Below are positions 24,904 to 32,732 of a stretch of 64,000 bases of DNA, in pieces. Origin of the DNA: Chryseosolibacter sp964532595 (GTDB lineage: Bacteria; Bacteroidota; Bacteroidia; Cytophagales; Cyclobacteriaceae); the NCBI GenBank assembly GCA_964532595.1, contig CAZHIQ010000011.1, positions 26,251-90,250 on the forward strand, given 5' to 3'. The notes below the pieces were generated by a model, which saw nothing but the letters and a program-made list of their open reading frames with translations, searched no databases and had not been told where the DNA came from. The position numbers were made by a program, and so were the translations under genes. Each line of letters starts with the position of its first letter. The first letter of the stretch is position 1.

Positions 24904-25887
24904 ATGTATGGAGGGGGAAACTCTTTCGAGACCATAAAGACGACGCCCGCAGTCGAAGACCCGGCAAAACTTGCGGCGTTCGAATCGCGTATCCAGCGCG
25001 GTGAGAAAATAGAGCCTTCCGATTGGATGCCCGAGTTATACCGGAAGCAACTCATCCGCATGATCGAGCAGCATGCCCACAGCGAAATAATCGGTGCCCT
25101 CCCCGAAGGAACCTGGATTACCCGTGCTCCGGGATTCAAGCGAAAACTCGGCCTTCTCGCCAAAGTACAGGACGAAGTTGGCCACGCTCAACTCCTTTAC
25201 AGCGCTGCTGAATCGCTTGGAAAAACGCGCGAAGAAATGGTCAGCGATCTCCTGGCGGGCAGATCCAGGTACTCGAACATTTTCAACTATCCAGCCTTGA
25301 CATGGGCCGACTCGTGTTTTATATCGTGGCTTGTGGATGCGGGCGCTATTGTAAACCAACTCGCCAACGCGCGGGGTAGCTATGGCCCCTATTGCCGTGC
25401 CTTGGAGCGGATTTGTGCCGAAGAATCTTTTCACCTGAAGTTTGGACATCACTGCGTCATATACCTCGCCACGGGAAACCGACGCCAAAGAGAAAGCTTC
25501 CAGCAAGCGCTCAACCGATGGTGGCAACCGATGATGCATTTTTTCGGCCCGCCTGATAAAGAGTCCGCCCATACGGCCACCCTGATGAAGTGGCGCGTGA
25601 AAATGGCATCCAATGATGATATGCGAAATCAGTTTCTCGACATGTATGTACCGAAAATCAGGGAACTGGGGTTCACGATACCGGATCCACTTTTACGAAA
25701 GAACCCGACGACAGGTCGGTGGGAATACACTGAACCTGACTGGAACGAATTCAAGCGAGTAATCAATGGCGAAGGACCTTGTAACCGGGAACGACTTGCT
25801 GTAAGAAGAATCACCGAAGAACGCGGTCGATGGATCCGCCAGGCGCTCAGAACACAGAGGTCTGCCTACGTCGCTCCGCTCAGTTAG
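24904..25887 (+). CDS. paaA: 1,2-phenylacetyl-CoA epoxidase catalytic subunit PaaA
   Basis: PaaA is the di-iron oxygenase subunit that converts phenylacetyl-CoA to its ring-1,2-epoxide, the first step of the aerobic hybrid phenylacetate pathway. 327 residues. The family landmarks are intact: SDWMPELYRKQLIRMIEQHAHSEIIGALPEG, LLAKVQDEVGHAQLLYSAAE (metal-binding Glu and His), FNYPALTWADSCFISWLVDAGAIVNQ and RICAEESFHLKFGHH (second Glu-x2-His pair), then the C-terminal WNEFKRVINGEGPCNRERL. The gene begins with ATG 24904 and its last 4 bases overlap the convergent gene at 25884. Confidence 0.96.
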   Translation: MYGGGNSFETIKTTPAVEDPAKLAAFESRIQRGEKIEPSDWMPELYRKQLIRMIEQHAHSEIIGALPEGTWITRAPGFKRKLGLLAKVQDEVGHAQLLYSAAESLGKTREEMVSDLLAGRSRYSNIFNYPALTWADSCFISWLVDAGAIVNQLANARGSYGPYCRALERICAEESFHLKFGHHCVIYLATGNRRQRESFQQALNRWWQPMMHFFGPPDKESAHTATLMKWRVKMASNDDMRNQFLDMYVPKIRELGFTIPDPLLRKNPTTGRWEYTEPDWNEFKRVINGEGPCNRERLAVRRITEERGRWIRQALRTQRSAYVAPLS

Positions 25888-26210
25888 TTTGGATACAAAT
25901 GGGGCCCCGCCAGTAACTGAATCTCCCTCCACAAAGCCCGTAGTGCCTCCGATGGGGTATTGAAGTACTTCTTAAGATAAATCAGGGCACTGCTGTCTTC
26001 AGGCAGCTCATTGTTAATCCATTTCCAGATATCATCGGCCAGTAACAGCAATTCATGGCTGTGGTATTTCGGATAATACCGCGCCAGGAAGTCAAGTGCC
26101 ACAAGAAATTCCACGTATTTCACAGCTGCAATATTTGGTTGTACGGCGTAGTTTTTTTCGAACCTGGTTTCGGGATTGCTACAAATCGGGCAACCATTCA
26201 GCGATATCAA
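25884..26210 (-). CDS. Unknown 108-residue protein encoded opposite the paa operon
   Basis: I do not recognise this family. TTG 26210 is the only start before an in-frame stop two codons upstream. The N-terminus holds CPICSNPETRF, a CxxC that could bind zinc. The rest is clearly amphipathic helix, such as AVKYVEFLVALDFLARYYPKYHSHELLLLADDIWKWINNEL and SSALIYLKKYFNTPSEALRALWREIQLL. Composition is protein-like, while the plus strand has no convincing gene across 25890-26225. It converges on paaA (4-base overlap) and diverges from paaB (19 bases between the two start codons), splitting the operon; paaB transcription must therefore cross or start inside it. Expression unproven. Confidence 0.6.
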   Translation of the reverse strand: MISLNGCPICSNPETRFEKNYAVQPNIAAVKYVEFLVALDFLARYYPKYHSHELLLLADDIWKWINNELPEDSSALIYLKKYFNTPSEALRALWREIQLLAGPHLYPN

Positions 26211-26229
26211 CGGCTATCGGAAAAACAAC

Positions 26230-26847
26230 ATGTGCGACGTAGACTCAGCCGATCCCAGAATAAAGCGACTACTAAAAACAGGCCAAGCAGTGGACCTATC
26301 GTCAACGCCTGTCCCCAGTGCGCTCGGCCCTTTTGAAGTGTTTGTCAAGCCACAAGAGGGAAAACCCTTTCAGCATGAGGGCATTGTACACGCCGCCGAT
26401 CTGGAGACGGCCTTCGTCCTTGCTAAAGAAACGTTTACCCGACGATTCTGTTGCGTATCCCTTTTTGTGGCGGATACGCGACACATCGCGACATCACCAA
26501 TCACCGAGGGCACGCAAAGCGTCTTCGAAGTACTCCCTCCGCCCGACCCGCCCGCCGGACCGGAGGAACAGTACGAGATCTTCTATCTATTCAAGCGCGG
26601 CAAACAACATATACACGTGGGAAGCCTCCCCGCCGTCAGTCACAGTCAAGCCATGATTGCCGCCCGATCGTTTTCAGATACCAAGACAGTGTACAGCATC
26701 TGGACGCTCCGCTCCGCAGACGTCCGATTCACAAAACCGGAAGAAGAAACAATGTGGCTAACCCTTCCGGAGAAAACCTTCAGGGGAGCGACCGACTATA
26801 AGGGAGGCGAACGATTGAAAGAATTCCTGGGTAAACGCAAAACATAG
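26230..26847 (+). CDS. paaB: PaaB-like subunit with two tandem PaaB domains
   Basis: PaaB is a small non-catalytic part of the phenylacetyl-CoA epoxidase, thought to link PaaAC to the reductase; it is normally about 95 residues. This protein has 205 residues and two related halves. Residues 35-87 read FEVFVKPQEGKPFQHEGIVHAADLETAFVLAKETFTRR...VSLFVADTRHI. Residues 115-165 read YEIFYLFKRGKQHIHVGSLPAVSHSQAMIAARSFSDTK.VYSIWTLRSADV. The second half keeps the HVGSL-A-S-A-A-R-I-W pattern of E. coli PaaB best. It starts at ATG 26230 and paaC follows 4 bases after its stop. Duplication and fusion is the simplest explanation. Confidence 0.88.
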   Translation: MCDVDSADPRIKRLLKTGQAVDLSSTPVPSALGPFEVFVKPQEGKPFQHEGIVHAADLETAFVLAKETFTRRFCCVSLFVADTRHIATSPITEGTQSVFEVLPPPDPPAGPEEQYEIFYLFKRGKQHIHVGSLPAVSHSQAMIAARSFSDTKTVYSIWTLRSADVRFTKPEEETMWLTLPEKTFRGATDYKGGERLKEFLGKRKT

Positions 26848-26851
26848 AAGT

Positions 26852-27607
26852 ATGAATGACCCGGCAATCAAGGATCTGCTCTATCGTATTGCTGACGACC
26901 TTCTGATCATCGGTCACCGAAATTCCGAATGGACAGGGATTGGGCCGGTACTCGAAGAAGACATTGCCTTCTCTTCCATGGCACAGGACCAAATCGGACA
27001 AAGCCTTGCCCTGTACAACCTGTTGCACGAACTCGGTGAATCCGACCCCGATACACTTGGATTTATGCGCAACGCAGACGCATTCCGCAACTGTATATTC
27101 ACGGAGCTACCGAACGGGGAATACGACTTCAGCCTCGTACGCCACTTCCTTTTTGACACTGCTATGATGGTTCGTTTCGAATCCCTTTGCCTATCGCGAT
27201 GGAAGCCTCTCGCTGATCTGGCGGTAAAAGTACAGGCCGAACTAGTCTACCACCTCCTTCATGCCAATACACTCATAACCAAGTTGGGAACCGGCACACC
27301 CGAAAGCATTTCGCGCTTGCAGCGGTCTATTGACTACGGACTGCCCTACGCCCTGGGAATTTTCGAAGCAACGGAGTATGACGACGAAATAGGGAGACGA
27401 CAGCTCTGCGATTTTGAATCCGTACTACAATTGCGATGGCAACACCGTGTTGAAGAAATCATTGGGAGGACTGCCCTGGTGCTGCCGCCGTGGACATCTC
27501 TCCTGCCCGTCTGCGGTGGACGGTCGGGGATTCACAGCGAACATATGCAACCTCTCATCGAAGAGATGACGGAAGTTTTCCGAAGCGATGTCGATCAGGA
27601 ATGGTAG
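26852..27607 (+). CDS. paaC: 1,2-phenylacetyl-CoA epoxidase structural subunit PaaC
   Basis: PaaC is an inactive ferritin-like partner that forms the stable PaaAC core. 251 residues. The characteristic start LLYRIADDLLIIGHRNSEWTGIGPVLEEDIAFSSMAQDQIGQSLALYNLL is followed by the FLFDTAMMVRFESL and ELVYHLLHANTLITKLGTGT helices and a C-terminal RSGIHSEHMQPLIEEMTEV that matches the family. It starts 4 bases after paaB and ends 14 bases before paaD. Confidence 0.94.
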   Translation: MNDPAIKDLLYRIADDLLIIGHRNSEWTGIGPVLEEDIAFSSMAQDQIGQSLALYNLLHELGESDPDTLGFMRNADAFRNCIFTELPNGEYDFSLVRHFLFDTAMMVRFESLCLSRWKPLADLAVKVQAELVYHLLHANTLITKLGTGTPESISRLQRSIDYGLPYALGIFEATEYDDEIGRRQLCDFESVLQLRWQHRVEEIIGRTALVLPPWTSLLPVCGGRSGIHSEHMQPLIEEMTEVFRSDVDQEW

Positions 27608-27621
27608 ACAAGTGACCGTCA

Positions 27622-28107
27622 ATGAAGACACTTAACCCACAACAGATTCTCGTATGGCTTTCCGAGGTGTATGACCCGGAAATACCGGTGCTGTCGCTGC
27701 CCGACCTCGGCGTTATCAGGAGAGTTGAAGTCGATGGAAAAACCGTAATGATCGAGTTGACGCCTACGTTCGTTGGATGCCCGGCTCTCGACGTGATGCA
27801 GGGCGACATCCGCACGACACTCGCCCGGCATGGCCTGACGGACGTGCAGATAACCGTTTCATTCGAGACACCATGGACGTCCGACCGGATTTCAGAGAAG
27901 GGACGTCAAAGCCTCCGCGCCTTCGGAATTAGTCCCCCCGGCAAGGGAAACCTCATCCCGGATCTGGCCATTCTTGAATATTGTCCCTGCCCCCGTTGCG
28001 GCAGCATCGAGACAGAACTCCGGAACATATTCGGGTCCACCCCGTGTCGTTCCATTCACTTCTGCCTGCGGTGCCGCGAGCCGTTCGAACAATTCAAGCC
28101 GCTATAA
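27622..28107 (+). CDS. paaD: 1,2-phenylacetyl-CoA epoxidase subunit PaaD
   Basis: PaaD is needed for maturation of the epoxidase and probably helps build its iron centres. 161 residues. The N-terminal DUF59/MIP18-type part, VYDPEIPVLSLPDLGVIRRVEVDG...IELTPTFVGCPALDVM, precedes a C-terminal zinc ribbon: CPCPRCGSIETELRNIFGSTPCRSIHFCLRCREPFEQFK, with Cys pairs CPRC and CLRC. The gene ends 9 bases before the convergent helicase gene. No paaE reductase follows, although that order is usual elsewhere. Confidence 0.94.
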   Translation: MKTLNPQQILVWLSEVYDPEIPVLSLPDLGVIRRVEVDGKTVMIELTPTFVGCPALDVMQGDIRTTLARHGLTDVQITVSFETPWTSDRISEKGRQSLRAFGISPPGKGNLIPDLAILEYCPCPRCGSIETELRNIFGSTPCRSIHFCLRCREPFEQFKPL

Positions 28108-28116
28108 GCGATTGCC

Positions 28117-29781
28117 TTAGACCCGAAAAGCCTTCTTGCTTGTTTTTCTGTGTCCCTTCTTGGCGAAGCCACCTTTGTTCTTCGGGGGCCTGTCGGCTGT
28201 AGCCTCAATACGTACCGTACGCCCTTTGAATGAAATTCCATGAAGGCGTTGCTTTACTCTTTCCGTAAAACCGTCGGCAATCTGAAAGAAAGAGTAAGCT
28301 CCTTTGAGTTCAATGCGTCCTACCTTGTCTCTTGAAAAGTCACAACGATCACAGATCAGCGCCAACATCTTCCCGGCATCGAAGCCATCCATTTTGCCGA
28401 GGTTGATAAACACGCGATCACCCATGGGCAACTCTTCCGTTTCCCTGCCGCCATCGGTAACGTTAAGGTCGGGGGCGTTCCGATAATACTCCAGCGTGTT
28501 ATTGAATTGCAGGGCGAGAAAACGACTGATGAGTTCCTCCCGCGACAATTCAGCCAGCTGACTGTCTACGACCGAAGCGAGTTCAGCGAGTTCCGGATGA
28601 GCAACGTTTACTTCACGCAGCTCGGTAACCATCTTAAGTAATCGTTGTTCGCAAACCTCCTGCCCCGTGGGGATGGCTACTTTTTCGAAAGTGATACGCA
28701 TAGCTTTTTCAATCTGCCTTATACGTGAAAGCTCGCGTCGATTAACCAAGGCCAGCGACACACCGGTTTTCCCGGCACGTCCCGTGCGACCACTCCGGTG
28801 CGTATAAAACTCGATTTCGTCAGGGATATTGAGGTGAATAACGTGCGTCACATCACTCACGTCGATGCCGCGCGCAGCAACATCCGTTGCCACCAGAAGC
28901 TGGATCCCGCGATTTCTGAAACTCCGCATCACTTTGTCGCGCTGTTGCTGCGTCAGGTCTCCATGGAGAGCATCTGCATTATAACCGTCGCGAATCAGCT
29001 GCTCAGCCACTTGCTGTGCTTCCATCTTCGTTCTGCAAAAGACAACGCCAAAAATGTCAGCGGAATGATCAACAAAACGCTTTAGAGCAGCATAGCGATC
29101 GCCGTCGCGCAGCAAAGCATATTGATGCGTGATGTTCTTGTTCCCGCCATGACGCTCGCCAACCGAAAGCTCGAGGGGCTGATCCATGTAGGTATTTGCG
29201 ATTCGCCGCACTGTAGGAGGCATGGTCGCCGAGAACAGCCATACTCGCTTTTGGTCGGAGGTATGGGACAGAATATGGTCGATGTCGTCTTTAAAGCCCA
29301 TATTGAGCATCTCATCCGCCTCATCGAGAACGAGAAAGCGAACGACGCTCAGGTCAACGGCCTTTCGACCGATCAGGTCCATAAGTCGACCCGGAGTAGC
29401 GACAATAATTTGCGCTCCTTTCTTGATAGCCCGGATCTGATCTACGATACTTGAGCCTCCGTAAACGGCGACTACGTTCAGGCGTTTTACACCGCGCGAA
29501 AAGTTTTCAAAGTCGCGCGTAATCTGAAGGCAAAGTTCGCGGGTTGGTGCAAGCACCAGAGCGCGCGTAGTCTTGTCTTCATCGTCGATAAGTTCTATTA
29601 GCGGAAGGCCAAAGGCGGCAGTTTTGCCGGTTCCCGTCTGAGCCAGTGCGACGAGGTCGCGGTCATTGCCAAGAAGGAAAGGGATGGCTTTTTGCTGAAT
29701 TGGTGTGGGGGTTTCGAAGCCCAGCTGTGCCACCGCTTCAGCGAGGTCCCCGGACAGGCCGAGGGTTGAGAATGAATGCAT
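28117..29781 (-). CDS. DEAD-box RNA helicase with DbpA/CsdA-type RNA-binding domain
   Basis: 554 residues. Q motif GFETPTPIQQKAIP (about 20-33), motif I AQTGTGKTAAFGLP, motif II LDEADEML, motif III SATMP, motif VI HRSGRTGRAGK. The C-terminal domain near 470-535 (VFINLGKMDGFDAGKMLALICDRCDFSRDKVGRIELKGAYSFFQI) is the RRM-like DbpA domain of DeaD/CsdA/DbpA proteins. A Lys/Arg-rich tail (KNKGGFAKKGHRKTSKKAF) follows. It is likely a ribosome-assembly or cold-adaptation helicase. A -7 box and a 14-bp palindrome lie just upstream of its ATG. Confidence 0.94.
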   Translation of the reverse strand: MHSFSTLGLSGDLAEAVAQLGFETPTPIQQKAIPFLLGNDRDLVALAQTGTGKTAAFGLPLIELIDDEDKTTRALVLAPTRELCLQITRDFENFSRGVKRLNVVAVYGGSSIVDQIRAIKKGAQIIVATPGRLMDLIGRKAVDLSVVRFLVLDEADEMLNMGFKDDIDHILSHTSDQKRVWLFSATMPPTVRRIANTYMDQPLELSVGERHGGNKNITHQYALLRDGDRYAALKRFVDHSADIFGVVFCRTKMEAQQVAEQLIRDGYNADALHGDLTQQQRDKVMRSFRNRGIQLLVATDVAARGIDVSDVTHVIHLNIPDEIEFYTHRSGRTGRAGKTGVSLALVNRRELSRIRQIEKAMRITFEKVAIPTGQEVCEQRLLKMVTELREVNVAHPELAELASVVDSQLAELSREELISRFLALQFNNTLEYYRNAPDLNVTDGGRETEELPMGDRVFINLGKMDGFDAGKMLALICDRCDFSRDKVGRIELKGAYSFFQIADGFTERVKQRLHGISFKGRTVRIEATADRPPKNKGGFAKKGHRKTSKKAFRV

Positions 29782-29806
29782 GTAAAGATTTTAATGAAAT
29801 AAGGCG

Positions 29807-29831
29807 CAAAGGTACGTCAATTAATTGACAA
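29807..29831 (-). promoter_or_regulatory. Candidate helicase promoter enclosing a 14-bp palindrome
   Basis: On the minus strand, TACCTTTG (29814-29807) is an exact TAnnTTTG match, 25 bases before the helicase ATG. Directly upstream, 29816-29829 is the perfect palindrome GTCAATTAATTGAC. A TTG lies at 29831-29829, but with only 14 bases between it and the -7 box. The palindrome would sit between -33 and -7, where a repressor could block polymerase. Confidence 0.4.
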
Positions 29832-29894
29832 CACCGCCTACCCCTAAAAAAGGGGCCTTCGGACCTGGAATAACCCTTTATTGGATTTCGACAG

Positions 29895-29956
29895 GCTCCA
29901 TGGAGCAAATATCTGCCATGAAGCCCAGGTTACCGCGGGCTTCATGACTGGCAGAT
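29895..29956 (-). terminator. Long hairpin (and palindrome) after sdhB, probable operon terminator
   Basis: ATCTGCCA TGAAGCCC (29911-29926), loop of 10, GGGCTTCA (29937-29944), bulge TGAC, TGGCAGAT (29949-29956): a 16-bp stem with one 4-base bulge. It starts two bases after the sdhB stop on the minus strand and is followed by ATATTTG, not a clean T-run. Next to it, 29895-29906 is the perfect palindrome GCTCCATGGAGC. Together they can end sdhCAB transcription or stabilise its 3' end. Confidence 0.65.
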
Positions 29957-29957
29957 G

Positions 29958-30707
29958 TTAGGGGTTTTCCGACGTGAATTTCGCTCTGAAGTACTCCCGG
30001 TTCATTCGCGCAATATTGGAAACGCTTATTCCTTTAGGACATTCAGCTTCACAAGCGAGCGTGTTGGTGCACGATCCAAAGCCTTCTGCGTCCATTTGAG
30101 CCACCATTCGCTCGACCCGCGTTTTCCGTTCCGGCTGGCCTTGCGGCAGCAGCGCGAGTTGCGACACCTTGGCGCTCACAAAAAGCATAGCTGACGAATT
30201 CTTACAAGCCGCAACACAAGCGCCACACTGAATACAAGCCGCGGCATCAAACGCCTTGTCAGCGTTCGATTTGGGAATGGGAATCTCGTTGGCATCGGGG
30301 ACTCCACCTGTGTTCACGGAGATGTAGCCTCCAGCCTGTTGAATACGATCGAAAGCTTCCCTATCGACGATAAGGTCTCTGACCACAGGAAACGACCGGG
30401 CGCGCCAAGGCTCGACCGTGATGGTCTCACCGTCGCTGAACGAACGCATATGCAACTGGCAGGTGGTAGTCTGCAGCGGACCATGGGGGCGGCCGTTTAT
30501 GTACATACTACATGCGCCACAAATCCCCTCACGGCAGTCGTGATCAAAGGCTACCGGCTCTTCCCCGCGTGTGATTAATTGTTGGTTTAACACGTCAAAC
30601 ATTTCGAGGAATGACATATCCGGTGAAACATCATCCAGCTGATAAGTCTTGAACTCACCCTTAGCCTTTTGATCTTTCTGCCTCCAAACCTTGAGTGTGA
30701 TTTTCAT
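29958..30707 (-). CDS. sdhB: Succinate dehydrogenase/fumarate reductase iron-sulfur subunit
   Basis: SdhB passes electrons from the flavoprotein to quinone. 249 residues. The [2Fe-2S] site is DCREGICGACSMYINGRPHG...TCQL (around 60-90), and the [4Fe-4S] and [3Fe-4S] sites are CIQCGACVAACKN (about 158-170) and CEAECPKGI with the upstream CTNT. It is the last gene of sdhCAB, peripheral on the inner face of the membrane. The spacing to sdhA is 57 bases. Confidence 0.95.
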   Translation of the reverse strand: MKITLKVWRQKDQKAKGEFKTYQLDDVSPDMSFLEMFDVLNQQLITRGEEPVAFDHDCREGICGACSMYINGRPHGPLQTTTCQLHMRSFSDGETITVEPWRARSFPVVRDLIVDREAFDRIQQAGGYISVNTGGVPDANEIPIPKSNADKAFDAAACIQCGACVAACKNSSAMLFVSAKVSQLALLPQGQPERKTRVERMVAQMDAEGFGSCTNTLACEAECPKGISVSNIARMNREYFRAKFTSENP

Positions 30708-30764
30708 CTATGTGAATATTTATGAATTCGTCAATAGAAGCATTTCAGTGCTCCTCTGTTTGTT

Positions 30765-32687
30765 TTATTTATAACTCCGTTGCGTGAGCTTCACGTTTTC
30801 AAACTCGAGAGCTTCCTTGTGAAGTACTTCAGGCTTATTGTCGCCGGTGTATTCCCATGCGGCGACATATGAGAACTGATCGTCTTTTCGCAACGCCTCC
30901 CCATCCGGAGTTTGAGACTCTTCGCGGAAGTGTCCACCACAAGATTCCGAACGATGGAGGGCATCGTCAACCATCAGCTCGGCAAGTTCCATGAAGTCGG
31001 CCAGACGCCCGGCTTTTTCAAGCTCCTGATTCAACTCTCCAGCCCCGCCAAGTACATTGACGTTCTCCCAAAACTCGGAACGCAGTTCCTGAATCCGGAC
31101 CTTTGCCTTCTTCAGTCCTTCCTCGGTGCGTGACATACCACAGTAGTCCCACATCACCAGTCCCAGCTCACGGTGCAGCTGATCTACTGTTTTCTTTCCA
31201 CGAATGCTGAGAAGCTTTTCGATGCGACCATTCACATTTTCCATGGCCTCGCGGAACGCGGGGTGGTCTGCGGGGATGCGATCGTCCCAACCGATATTGG
31301 CGAGGTAGTCTCCGATTGTATAGGGAATAACGAAGTATCCGTCGGCAAGGCCCTGCATAAGCGCACTGGCGCCAAGACGGTTCGCGCCGTGGTCTGAGAA
31401 GTTCGCTTCGCCGAGCGCGTATAATCCGGGGATAGTCGTCATCAGGTTATAGTCTACCCAAAGGCCACCCATCGTATAGTGGACGGCAGGGTAAATCATC
31501 ATCGGCACCTCATATGGATTGTCACCCGTGATCTGCTGATACATGTCGAAGAGGTTGCCGTACTTCGCCTCGATCACTTTGCGGCCATCGCGTTTGATGG
31601 CATCCGCAAAATCGAGGAAGACCGCCAACCCTGAGCCTACACCACGACCCTCATCACACACATATTTTGCATTGCGGGAGGCAACGTCGCGCGGTACCAG
31701 GTTCCCGAAAGAAGGGTATTTCCGCTCGAGGAAGTAGTCGCGCTCCGATTCGGGGATACTTACAGCGTCTTTCGCCTTGAGCCCCGGCCGGGCAGTCTTG
31801 GGTACCCACACGCGCCCGTCGTTACGGAGCGACTCCGACATAAGAGTCAGTTTCGACTGGTGATCGCCGGATACGGGAATACACGTAGGATGTATCTGCG
31901 TAAAGCACGGGTTTCCGAATAAAGCACCTTTCTTGTGTGCCCGCCATACCGCGGTGGCGTTCGAACCTTTGGCATTGGTTGACAGGTAGAACACGTTACC
32001 ATAACCACCGGTACAAAGTAACACCGCGTGACCACTGTGTGCTTCAATGGCTCCTGTAACAAGATCACGGGTGATAATGCCCCGCGCTTTGCCATCGACC
32101 ACGACCAGGTCGAGCATTTCGGTGCGGGCATACATTTTCACCTTTCCAGCTGCAATCTGACGGTTTAGGGCACTGTAGGCGCCCAGCAACAGCTGCTGTC
32201 CGGTCTGTCCCCGTGCATAGAAAGTCCGGGAAACCTGCGCACCTCCAAATGAACGATTATCGAGAAGGCCGCCATACTCACGGGCAAACGGAACGCCCTG
32301 AGCAACACATTGGTCAATGATATTGACACTCACTTCGGCGAGACGATAAACGTTCGCTTCGCGGGCGCGATAGTCGCCTCCTTTTACGGTATCATAGAAC
32401 AGGCGATAAATACTATCGCCATCGTTGCGGTAGTTCTTGGCAGCGTTGATTCCCCCTTGCGCAGCAATACTATGCGCGCGTCGGGCGCTGTCCTGAAAGC
32501 AAAACGCTTTGACGTTATACCCCAGCTCGGCCAGAGACGCCGCAGCTGACGCGCCGGCAAGACCCGTACCGACTACAATGATCTCGTACTTCCGCTTATT
32601 AGCGGGGTTGACAAGCTTAAGATTAAACTTATGTTTGGACCACTTCTCGGCTATCGGTCCCTCGGGAATCTTCGAATCTAATTTCAT
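30765..32687 (-). CDS. sdhA: Succinate dehydrogenase/fumarate reductase flavoprotein subunit
   Basis: 640 residues, the longer form found with type-B sdh/frd of Bacteroidota and epsilon-proteobacteria. FAD-binding Rossmann start EIIVVGTGLAGASAAASLAELGYNV (about 34-58), then RRAHSIAAQGGINAAKN, where the His is the covalent FAD attachment site. Further on are YGNVFYLSTNAKG, FTQIHPTCIPVSG and PAVHYTMGGLWVDYNLMT (substrate region). It oxidises succinate to fumarate, or reverses this without oxygen, linking the citric-acid cycle to the quinone pool. Confidence 0.96.
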   Translation of the reverse strand: MKLDSKIPEGPIAEKWSKHKFNLKLVNPANKRKYEIIVVGTGLAGASAAASLAELGYNVKAFCFQDSARRAHSIAAQGGINAAKNYRNDGDSIYRLFYDTVKGGDYRAREANVYRLAEVSVNIIDQCVAQGVPFAREYGGLLDNRSFGGAQVSRTFYARGQTGQQLLLGAYSALNRQIAAGKVKMYARTEMLDLVVVDGKARGIITRDLVTGAIEAHSGHAVLLCTGGYGNVFYLSTNAKGSNATAVWRAHKKGALFGNPCFTQIHPTCIPVSGDHQSKLTLMSESLRNDGRVWVPKTARPGLKAKDAVSIPESERDYFLERKYPSFGNLVPRDVASRNAKYVCDEGRGVGSGLAVFLDFADAIKRDGRKVIEAKYGNLFDMYQQITGDNPYEVPMMIYPAVHYTMGGLWVDYNLMTTIPGLYALGEANFSDHGANRLGASALMQGLADGYFVIPYTIGDYLANIGWDDRIPADHPAFREAMENVNGRIEKLLSIRGKKTVDQLHRELGLVMWDYCGMSRTEEGLKKAKVRIQELRSEFWENVNVLGGAGELNQELEKAGRLADFMELAELMVDDALHRSESCGGHFREESQTPDGEALRKDDQFSYVAAWEYTGDNKPEVLHKEALEFENVKLTQRSYK

Positions 32688-32732
32688 GTCGTGAGAAATA
32701 TTTTCAGGGTTGAATCAACTGATCAAAAACCC

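Noticed and set aside
26055..26336. 93-codon plus-strand frame in the gap before paaB
   Set aside because: Composition is unlike a protein and it overlaps both paaB and the more protein-like minus-strand gene.
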